From: Escarpia spicata
Lineage: Eukaryota; Annelida; Polychaeta; Sabellida; Siboglinidae
Direction: 5' to 3'
NCBI GenBank assembly: GCA_963995525.1
Contig: OZ023210.1
Location: 25,953,116 to 26,017,115, forward strand
DNA length: 64,000 nucleotides
A program made the position numbers and the translations under genes. Below the pieces are notes generated by a model. The model saw only the letters and a list, made by a program, of their open reading frames with translations. It made no database searches and was not told the DNA's origin. Of the stretch, positions 51,201 through 63,200 are shown piece after piece (the stretch's first letter is position 1; each line of letters starts with the position of its first letter).

Positions 51201-54200
51201 CGTAATGGTTTTGCTGTCCCCCGGCATGACTGTCTTTGATCTAGTCAAGCTACTATACTGTGTAGTCTATAGCCTGGCCCTAGGTTTACCAGCTACCAAT
51301 ATTAATCCTAATCATTCATAGGCTAATGACACCACAAATAGACATTGACGTGATGCATTTTTATAATTTGTCAAGTTTTTGTAGTCAGCATGCAGTTTTT
51401 TAAATTTACATAAAATCAGAATTACGATGTGGATACACTCATTTATATTACAGTTACGCTTCTTCACGTTTGATTTCCATCAATGCTGCTTATGAACATC
51501 TACCTTACCTTGTTAACTGAACACTTCAAAACACCTCATAGTTTATTATAGACAATTATGTTTTGGGTGCAACTATCGTCATAGTCACAGTATCAAAGTA
51601 TTACTGACAGTGTCAGTGGTGTTCTTTTTGTGACAATATCTGACACGGTTCTGAACTATTACTGACAGCAAGCCTATATTCCTGAAAATCAGTGTAAATG
51701 GGAAGATGGATTACTGACAGGAAGTTTTTGGGTTAGGCAGGTCTGAAACTGATTAACTGACATCAGGGAACAGCAATTAGGAGGAGTGATTAACTGCAGT
51801 TAGGGAGCTGGGATTAATTGTAGTCAGGGAGCAGCAGTTAACTGCAGTGGTTATTTAAGTCGGGAAGCAGTTAACTAGTCGGAGAGCAGCGATTTATTGC
51901 AGTCATGGAGCAACGGTTAACTGCAGTCAGGGAGCAGGGATTAACTAATCAGGCAGTTGTGATCAAATGTATTGTTGGTATTGAGAGGTATCCATCTTGG
52001 GTGGTTGGTATATTGTGGTGTAGGTTAGGGGGAGATAGCATACAATTGACTTGTTCACATGTCTGCTTAAGATCTGTAAAGTTCTGAAAACAGCCTGAAG
52101 TGCAGCAGCCGATCACAGAGGTGGATACAGAATTCCCGTGGACATGGAGATTCCAACTAAAGTCTGATCCCATGACTGTAGAAGTGTTATTCATTGGAGG
52201 GTGTGGAATTGCCCCAGTTCACCTTTGCTCCATGTGTGGTGCCCTAGATGATATAATCAGAATTATTTTTATACTAAAATAATAAATACCTTAAGTATTT
52301 CATATGTGTCTTTTCCTGCATTTTATTTAAAAAAACAATAAAAGGGACACATTTTAACATAGTCACCATTTTTTTATGCCAAAAGTTTTATATAAAAAAC
52401 ATTGATCTTGTCCTCACACTGATTCGTGTCATCAGTGCGTGAACAAGATATACACACTGATTCGTGTCATCAGTGCGTGAACAAGATCCACTGTAGACAG
52501 ATCTTGTCCTCACACTGATTCGTGTCATCAGTGTGTGAACAAGATCCACTGTAGACAGATCATGTCCTCACACTGATTCGTGTCATCAGTGCGTGAACAA
52601 GATCCACTGTAGACAGATCTTGTCCTCACACTGATTCGTGTCATCAGTGCGTGAACAAGATCCACTGTAGACAGATCTTGTCCTCACACTGATTCGTGTC
52701 ATCAGTGCGTGAACAAGATATACACACTGATTCGTGTCATCAGTGCGTGAACAAGATCCACTGTAGACAGATCATGTCCTCACACTGATTCGTGTCATCA
52801 GTGCGTGAACAAGATCCACTGTAGACAGATTTTGTCCTCACACTGATTCGTGTCATCAGTGCGTGAACAAGATCCACTGTAGACAGATCTTGTCCTCACA
52901 CTGATTCGTGTCATCAGTGTGTGAACAAGATCCACTGTAGACAGATCATGTCCTCACACTGATTCGTGTCATCAGTGTGTGAACAAGATCCACTGTAGAC
53001 AGATCATGTCCTCACACTGATTCGTGTCATCAGTGCGTGAACAAGATCCACTGTAGACAGATCTTGTCCTCACACTGATTCGTGTCATCAGTGCGTGAAC
53101 AAGATCCACTGTAGACAGATCTTGTCCTCACACTGATTCGTGTCATCAGTGCGTGAACAAGATATACACACTGATTCGTGTCATCAGTGCGTGAACAAGA
53201 TCCACTGTAGACAGATCTTGTCCTCACACTGATTCGTGTCATCAGTGCGTGAACAAGATCCACTGTAGGCAGATCTTGTCCTCACACTGATTCATGTCAT
53301 CAGTGCGTGAACAAGATATACACACTGATTCGTGTCATCAGTGCGTGAACAAGGTCCACTGCAGACAGGTTGAAACGTCGCATATGTGTCATTCAACATT
53401 TGCTCCAAAGTAAGTTTATTTCGTGCTTTCTAATGGAATCTTGGAGCCATGAATAGTATATTTCATATAGCTTTAACACTGTCATAATTTATCGACCCAG
53501 GAACTTCCTGCGCCTTGGCGTGCCGCTGTGCTGTGCCTCTGAGGACGAGGACTCCTTCGACGCGCGTCACTCCGACCTCTCGGGCCCAACCTATGCCTTC
53601 GACAAACCACACGTCCTCTCCGAGAGCAAGAAGTTGAACACAAACGGTGGCACCGTACCCCTCACGAGGGTCAAATGTCTCGTTTCCATGACAACGCCGA
53701 GGGATGTGCGCCTCCATGGCGCGTCGATTACTCCGGCGTTCGTCGAGTTCGACATGAATGCAGAAGGTTTCGGCTGCCTCTATCTGCCAAGTATTGCACC
53801 ACAAGGCCCACCGACACCCTCTGTGGTGGGGTCAGGAATGATGGGCGGAAGTGACCCCGGGGTCGTAGGCGGGATTGGATCTGGTGAGTAATGACAGATC
53901 CCTGTGTAATGGTAGACGGGCATAGGGAGCACACACGAAAACTGAAGAATTTGATACAATATGAAATTAGATTTAATGGTGGTTTAGTCACTGTTTTGTG
54001 TACATCAATGTATTTTTCCCACAAACCCGTCATATCTCATAAGGGGGCTAACTTTGAGTGCGTGCAGTTATATGTTACAGTGATTAAATATGAATTGTAT
54101 GCAGTCTTTTTTTGGTAAATCTTGAATTAGTCAAAAGTGTTCTGTTTAGCCCACAGATGGCTTGCGCAGAAGCCATTCACGTATCACAGCCGTTATTGGC

Positions 54201-57200
54201 CAGTTTAGTTTTTTCAATGACAAACTAGTGTCATTTGAGCCATTTATTTAATTAATACTGATTCGTCTTGTTTCACTACTAGTTGCCAACGATAGTCATT
54301 AATGTGGGCCTCTAGACTTGGAACTGTTAGTTAATCTACTGGCCAGCTGGCCCCTAATACATTCTAGCATAGAGAACATCACTTTAAAAATGAGAAACTG
54401 ACAGCCTCAGTGTAAATTGATGTCTTTTGCACTTGCTTTCACATCACAACCTTGAGCTGCCACCCAAGCCTGAATCTTCTCGATATGTTGAGTTGAAGTT
54501 GGTCGTGTTTGGTTGTGCCAGGTGAGCGGCTCTTCCCACCCCAGTCAGGCCTCACGTTCTGCACGTGGATCTGTGTCGACAAGTTCAGTTCGTCAGTGTG
54601 TGACCCCCACCCTGTCCGTCTACTCACCCTGGTACGCAACATCCAGGGGCGTGATGACAACTTCATCTGCCTCAGCGTCTTCTTCGCCTCTCGTGACCGC
54701 GCCCTCTTTGTGTCGACGCAAGAGACACAGATGCCAGCGTCTGGTAAGAGCAATTGTGCCGTCAAAAACATGTGCCTTGCATTTGATTTGTAATATGTTT
54801 ATACCTAATGATATGTAATATGTTTACATGCTTTACAACAACAAGGATGCAATAAATATACTTAAATATAAGTGCTGTTCTATACATACATGCCATAGAG
54901 TAGATGGAAATATGGGAAATATGAATGCATATTACATCAGGTCAAGGGACTGTTACACTAAGGTAATGAGCTCCTAAGGAAAATCTATCATTAAACAGAA
55001 TCTGTTGTTCAATTTACAGAATTTTCAATACACAAAGCCGCCACCACATTACCGAGGACAATATTTCCGTTACACCCCAGCAAAAGTATCCCAGCAGCAC
55101 ATCCAGGTGTTGATAGTTTTCAGTAAACAAGATCACTGTTAAGGAGCAAAAGATATTTTAAAGAGCAAAATTGAGCATATGAGCTCAGACGAATAAAGAA
55201 ACTCTTTGTTGTACCAACAGGTGGCGCTGACCTCCACCAAGCGCCAATCTTGAACGACACGACGGTGAGATTTTGGTGTCCAGAACTGACACAGGAAGGA
55301 CAGTGGCGCCACGTGTGTCTCATATTCCACAAGGCGGGAATGTTGAAGAACAGCAGTGTCAGTCTGTTTGTCGACGGCGTTCACATGAGCACACAGAAGG
55401 TAGACACAATAGTAGTAGTTATTTCTGATAAAAAAGACTTATTGTTACCAATAGATTTTTTTGGTAAAATATACCTATGTACATAACAATTGTGTTGTTT
55501 TGTGGAATAATTTGTTGATATGTATCACTAGGTATGATAGAACCTGTATGTTTGTTTCAATTGCTGAAGTATGTTTGCATTCATACTGATGTTAGCAGCT
55601 GGATGTTTGTTTCTAAGATAACTCAACCAGTGTTCTAGTATTTCTTTGTTGTATGACAATTGTTGGATGTCGGATGTATTATTGTTCCAAAACCTGCTGT
55701 TTGAAGAAGATACAACTATATGTTGTACACAGTGTTGTCTGTTTTTGTTGAGCATACGTCAGTATCCTCTTTATACCTTAATTTACTTTCTTGAGCATAA
55801 ATCATATTTATTATTTATTTTCATGTAAGGAAGGTATGTTTTCTTCCAAGAACTCAACATGTTATTATGAGCATTTAATTACCCAAGGCCTAATGCAGTC
55901 CTTCAAGGAACCCAACATTAAACATGCTCCAAGGCTCTTATTGAACAAAGTGTTTTTATTATATAATACCGTAACTAATGTATATATAGACATATATATA
56001 TATATTTATATCAACATTATGTTTTCGAACACCCTAAAAATCTACAAAAATAATTATTTCCTGTTATGTCTGTTTTCAGACATCTATAATTGTTACCTGT
56101 TTGAATACATACATTATATAGTGACCGTGTGTTTCCAGCACATTTTGTATACTGTATGTTTTCTCAAAGCTGATAATTTAATTATGTTTGGGTGTCTGAA
56201 CACATCCAGTACGGTATACAGAACCTTACCTCTACTCACACACCCTGTGTTCGTCTCTATCACTGTTACATCATTGACTTTGTAGCTGCACTACATCTCC
56301 CCTAACCTTGGAGGCACGGGTACAGCGAGTCCAAACGCTGCCACGTCAGTGTTCGCATACATCAGCACGCCCCCACAGCTGAGACGGGCGTCGAAACTGA
56401 TCTGGCGCCAGGGCCCATTTCACCTGGTGGAAGACATCATTGCCTCATCCGCTGTCAGCGCACTCTGTGGGCTCGGACCAAACTACATCGGCAGCTTCCA
56501 AGCCCCGCTTTCTGGTATTGTCATATTGTTACCCTTTTCTTGATCGCCTTCCAACCTAATGTTCATCTCCCTCAGGCATCATTGTAATCTGGCTATAATA
56601 TTAGTGTCTGTGGGTATGCTAACGTTTTCGGTTTGCATCTTGGGCGCCAAACGTTCGGGTGTTGATCTGCGACTCTTTGGAAGAAAAGTAATGCCCTTTT
56701 TTTTTTAATTCCTTGTTAGATAAGGGTTTTACGAGTTTTTGTTCATTACAAATATCATAACATTTACATCATTGCAAATATCAAGTACAAATACTTTGGG
56801 AAAATCTGCTGCATCTGTTTGTATGCCTTATGTAGCACCATCCGGATGCTGGACATCTTTGCTAGTTACTGTAACCAAGCCATGTGTTGGTGCTAGATTC
56901 GGCAGAGCCGGGTGCTGCCATCCTACCAGAGGAGAAGATCATGTTTAGTGTCCACGCCCACGCTATGTCTCTCATGACCATTGCCAAGATCAGGAAGGTC
57001 TACACAACCACAGACGCCAAGTCCATCGCTAAACAGCTCGCCATGTCGGCTCGGGAGAACGCTACCCCCATACGCATACTGCACAACTCAGCGGCCCACC
57101 TCAGTGGATCGGCCCGCAGTTTTGGAGCCATACTCATGGGTTATCTGGGTGAGCACTTAGTAGGTTGGTCTGCAGTTTTGGGGCCGTACTCATGGGTTAT

Positions 57201-60200
57201 CTGGGTGAGTACTTAATAGGTTGGTCCGCAATTTTGGGGCCGTACTCATGGGTTATCTGGGTGAGTACTTAGTAGGTTGGTCCACAGTTTTGGGGCCATA
57301 CTCATGGGTTATCTGGGTGAGTACTTAGTAGGTCAATGGGAAGTTTTGGGCATAGTATGGGATATATGGCTTATATACACTATAACTTTGCGGTGTCTTT
57401 TTATCCCCTTTAGAATGCCAGATCTTCAGAAATTGTTCAGAAATTGTTCAAAAAGTAACAGGACCATTTTTCTTAGAGAACGGTGCATCTCAAAGTACAG
57501 CTATAAAGACTAACTGTGAAACTCACCTTATAATACAACTATATTTGTACATGCTACATAATATCATGACGGAGACCATGGAAATATAGCCTGGGTCAAG
57601 CTAACCCAGACCAATAATTGTGTGTAGGTTCAGCAGTGTCTCCCTCCTTATAGGTGTTCGCACGTTCTGTCCGAAACCCGTTGCTAAGATCATCCTGAAT
57701 GTCGGCGGCACATCAGCGCTGCTTGGTCTCATCGCCATGGCAACTGACGTCGAGGGCCTCTATGCGGCTGTCAAGGCCCTGGTGTGTGTCGTTCATAGCA
57801 ACAAGGCAGCCCTGAGAGAGATGGAGCGAACCAAGGGATACCAGGTAAGCTGGACACAGGTGACTGTTAGAAATAGTCTTGCTGTAATCGAATATGAATA
57901 CATTTATTTCAGGTAAAACCCATAGATTGGTACATACAAATAGGTATAACAAATATTTAGTTAAAACCCATGGAATCGTACAAATAAATAGGTTTAAAAA
58001 TATGTAAGTTTAAAAAGTAAGTAAAAAATGTAAATAGATAAAACTACATGTATGATACAGTAAGGAGAGAAAGGATGTTGAATTAAATAAGTACACATAA
58101 GTCTTAATATGACAGCAAAACTAAGTACCAGTCTTTAGACAGAGTTAGCTTGTTGAAATATAATAAACAGTTAAGTTAATCTGAAAAATTTGATGCAAAA
58201 CAATATCGGCCGAACACTCTGACCGAGTGTGACCTTGACCTTGTAGATGCTGGCGATGCTGTTCCGCAAGAAGAAGCACCTGTTGAACTCTCACATCCTG
58301 CACCTGACCTTTTCCCTGGTGGGAACTGTGGACAGTAGTCGGGAGACGACCGTCATCCCTAACAAGAAGGCCTTCGAAGACCTGCTCTGTGACCTCGAGG
58401 TCAGTCTCTTATGTATCACCTGGGACTGGCCCTTAGCCAGGATTGTGAAATGTTCCAATTTACCCGCTCTCATTTGTAATATACCCATTATGCTCATGAA
58501 AAACCCCTTTACACTTGCTTTGGTCACTGGCATTGGAACGTGGTGAATATTCAGGGGCTGAGGTTCTCCAAAAACCTCAAAGCTTGCAAAATACTCAACT
58601 TCAAACTACACTCCTGCACTCGCTTTTAAACTTAGTACAAGGCCCGTTTTATGACAAACAAACACTGTTATTACTTTGTTATTGGGAAAATAAAACCATG
58701 CTATGGTCCAACACAAGACCGTGGTATCTGAATAATAAAAATTCAGTTATCCAAATACCAAAAGACCCTTTATATAAAAATGAAGAACCCTTGTGATTTT
58801 CCAATACACTGTAACGGGACAATGGGGCTTTGGCTAAGGGGCCTCAGAGTGTTGTAATCTACAATCTGAACCAGCATACCAGACCCTGGGGTGAACCATG
58901 CTGGCACCAACCATCTCTGTCTCTTATTGCTGTGTATAACTCTATGCTCTAGTCTGATGTCATCTCATAGCGAATCAATGCAGGTATATAAGCCAGCTAT
59001 TGGTCATCCCCACCATTGATCGCACCCCCTCCCATAAAAAAAGGCCAGATCTTGCCACAAGATACGGGCACTGTTTGTTTATGATTGACAACATTGAACA
59101 CGACTTCCAAGGCAGTTATGTTAGTAGCTGTCATTCATTGGTTAATAACCATCTGGATGCTTAATGCTATGGTAATGATTTTGCAGGATGGTGATTTTTT
59201 ATATGAAAATTGCAAATATTTCATTAAGACTTGTCTGACAATTTGATTGCATAACATGGATTAAATGTGTGGTAGGAAGTTACAATATCGATCTATATTG
59301 CAACGGTTTCTTCAGATTTTTTATACAAAACACGGCATATATATATATTAAGGGGGACGACCGTCGGACGGGCCAGTATAATCTGGGTTGACTAGTGTAT
59401 CCTAGACGACATTTATTCATTTTACTCCTTACCTACACTTTGTCTGTGACTGTGTTTATTCCAATGTTTGTCAAGTTTTGCTGCCTTTGATTGTTGAAAG
59501 TTGTTCCCTGTATTCTTGTCTAAGCGAGTGCATCCCTCAAGGAGCACATGAGTGACCTGGGGGTGAGTTCTGATCACATGTTCCCTCTCTGACAGGTGTG
59601 GCATGATGCTCCCAGTGACCTACAGCGATCCCTCTATGAGCACTTCTACGAACTACTCACCGAGTCTAGGCAAGTGAAGCATCCGGTCACCCCTGATTAA
59701 CCTTTCTCCACACTTGGCTCGCGTATCTTAATCCACGTCTCAAAATATATATTGTTATAATGAAATAAATAAGACCTCAGGGATCCCCAGCATCTCCGAT
59801 CCACATACCACACCAGGTATGTTGAAACCAGACATTACATAATTGCTTATTATCAGTATATCATGTGATATTATTTTTATGAAATGTAATTATAAAAACG
59901 TTAGTTCAGTGTTATCTAAGCTGTTTATTAAACTGTTGAGGAATTTACAGTGAGAAAATGTAAACCTAGTTGCATGTGAGATGAACATTGTTATTTTTGT
60001 GTTGCAGCGATCAGAAGAATAACCTGCGACTGATGCAAGAACTGGGGCTGGTGTCCAAGCTTCTACGCATCATCCGAGACCCAACACTGTCCAAGTTGTC
60101 ACTTCAGACAATAGCCAATGTCCTCACTGTGTTATTGAGTGGGATCACTCACCCTCCCTCTCTCCTCAGGTGGGCATCATAAAACCTTCCCTCTCTCCTC

Positions 60201-63200
60201 AGTAGGTATCACCACCCCCCTTCTCTCTTCCCAACCTCTCTCCTCAGGTACAGATCACCCTCCCTCCTCAGGTACAGATCACCCACTCTCCCTCTCTTCT
60301 TAAATAGGGATCACACACCCTCCCTCTCTCCTCAAGTAGGGATCTCACATCCTCCCTCTCTCCTCAGGTAGGTATCACCCTCCCTCGCTCTTCAGGTATA
60401 ACCACCCATCCTTTCCCTCTCCTCAGGTAGGGATCAACCACCCTCCCTCTCTTGTCACGTAGGAATCACACACCCTCCCTCACTTCTAGGTTGGATGCCA
60501 GGTCTCGTCTTCTAGCACTGGTTCCCAGAATATGATTACTGTATTCCTTCTATCAAACCTACTTGCCTTAATTAGAATACACCCCCCTTCTTAGCTGCAT
60601 TTGACACCGTGACAACGATCTCAAATGCCAACTGTGATTGTTGAATCTGTCATTGTATTTTAAATCCTACCAATGTAACACTAGATTCAATGCTGAGTAA
60701 TAAAAAAATATTGAAAGTTCCACCTAAATTATTAGACTTTACAGTGTTCTGGCATGCTGTTGTTCATATGTGAGATGCATAAATCGCTTGCCATTCAGGT
60801 CTGCTAAGCTGGCTGTATCCAGGAAGCCCAGGAACCCCCAAAAATGGGTGTACACCCCTGTACGCTTATTGGAACACAAAATTTAACATATTCCCTCTCA
60901 AATAGTTGCATGTACTGTACGCTTAATAGAATGAATATGGTATTCTATGAACATTTCTAATGCCATCCCATTGTTGCCAGGTTTGGTCAGTTCATGGTGT
61001 CACTGGTGCCCAACTCGGCCTTGAATGAGGCAGTCGTGTCACTAGATGACAGCTGTGTGTCGGGGAGTGGTGACATGTCGGAAGCGTACATCGTGTCGAC
61101 GTCATACAACATCCAGCTGCGGAACCTGTGCCTGGGCATCATCTGGAAGCTCCTCACTGCCCAGCCATCCAATAATGACATCAACCAACAGTAAGACTTC
61201 CCACACATTCTTGCTATTTTATTATCTATATATTGAGACACTGACTTTGGATCATTGTAGGTGCATCTCCTCCCAGTCGCCGGGGTCCACTCGCTTCTTT
61301 CTCTTTTTTACTTCCTTTGACCATTGGCCTGTGACCTACCAATTGGCGATGTATTTAAAAAACATAATGGGCGTTATTTAGAGTTCATTTGTTTTTTAAT
61401 TGACAAACTGAATGGCGAGACATTCTCCAGAGGGTGCCATGGCGGTGATTTATGATTGTTACTGGGAAATTATTATCAGCTGCATGCCGTGTTGTAATTG
61501 GTGAATGCACATGGTCTATGCCAATGGGTAGTAATGGGTAACACTATAATGGTGATAACTGCTTCCCTTGATGCTCCATGGGTAGTATACATTGTATTAT
61601 CAAGACATCGTCATATCGTGTCCTGGACTTGGTTCAAGATTTCTCCCTTGCACTGATGAGTCAATCCTGTTCTCCCATTGCAGCACATGTGACGAGATCC
61701 TTCGTATCCTCGGCTTTGATTGGCTGCTGCTCTTCCTGCAAGGTCACCTTCACCGATCGACCGTAGTCCTCGCCATGCGCACTCTACTGCTCATGCTCGG
61801 TAGTCCGTCGGTGCTCGCAAAGTTCAGAGAGGGCAGCACCAGTGGGGGTTGGCTCGACGAAACTCAGTCGGTGCTCGAAAACCACATCGGCATCGCTCTA
61901 GGTTAGTTGATGCTAGATTGAGCTAGATTGAACTAGATTAAGATGAAACTCAGTCGGTTCTCAAGAACTACATTGGCGTCATTCAATGTGAGTTGATGCT
62001 AATTTTAACTAGAAGGAGAATTACATTGTGTTTGCTCGACAAAAGATTGCAATGATGGAGAATCACATTGTGCATGTATGACAGAAGATTTCAATGATGG
62101 AGAACCACAATGTGTTTGCATGACAGCAGATTTCAGCGAAGGAGAATCACAATGTATTTGCATGACGGCAGATTTCAATGACGGAGAACCACAATATGTT
62201 TGCATGACAGCAGATTTCAGCGAAGGAGAATCACAATGTATTTGCATGATGGCAGATTTCAACACAGACTGATGACGTTGTGTTTGCAGGTTTTAATGTA
62301 GGCGCGAGTGCGAAGGCGATGAACCGTGAGATCAACATGGACGTGTGCCAGCTGCCTGGCTTCACAGCTCTCCATTGGGTGTTGCCGAAACACGCAGAGA
62401 TCCCAGAGCTCTACTTCCTGCTCATGGCTCTGTTGCTAGGGCAACCAGTGAGGGAGGTGCCAGAGAAACTCCAGGTAATGATACAGTTCATGTATAACGA
62501 TAGTAGGCATGGTAGTTTAGTTTAGAATGCTGAATTCTCATATTGAGAGAAACCTGATTCTTCTCTTGCTGGACAGTTTAATTCAGTCCACGTTACGTCA
62601 CTACCATTGGCTACGTAAATGAGTAGCTAGCGACAGAACATGTGAACAAAGCCTTTGTGCAGTAATTACAGCATGGATGAATGCTTCCCAGAGATGTCGA
62701 GTTGGTGCTGGAAAGAATAGCTTTACCAGGAAGTGAAGTGTAAAGCATGTTGAGCACTTCTAAGGACTCAATATGATGTTCTATATGAATTTACATTCAC
62801 CTTTTAATTTCCAGGTATCCTTCAATTGTTTTATGTATGCTTAGCTGTGTAGGTAAATTCGAATGGATGAATTACAGTATCATGCTTTTGTTCCTGGAAA
62901 TGTCGTCTTTGTTCAGTGTGTGCCAAGCCGATGAAGCTAGTGATGGTGACATAGACAGATGACACATAGGTGTCCTCTGCTTACGAGTGTAATACAGAAT
63001 AACATGTCACTATAATATATACATTATGCCGCAAATCAATGAATGACTGACACAAAATATGCCAGCAAAAATAAAAGTAAAGAAAGCATAATCTAATTGA
63101 TTACTCTGTATATACATTTCAGTTTGACCTGGATTCTGTGTGGACGTTTATATTCCAAGTGCCACCCAATCAGGCTGCAGTCTCGCAGAAAGGTGCCAAG

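Noticed and set aside
52389..53372. Possible hammerhead ribozyme (CTGATGA ... CGAA on the - strand)
   Set aside because: CTGATGA is part of a simple hairpin with ATCAG; the required stem II and the conserved GAAA are missing.
62078..62272. Possible extension of exon 30 into the 42-bp array
   Set aside because: The array frame ends in TGA before the acceptor, and the AG at 62288-62289 gives the correct phase from exon 29.
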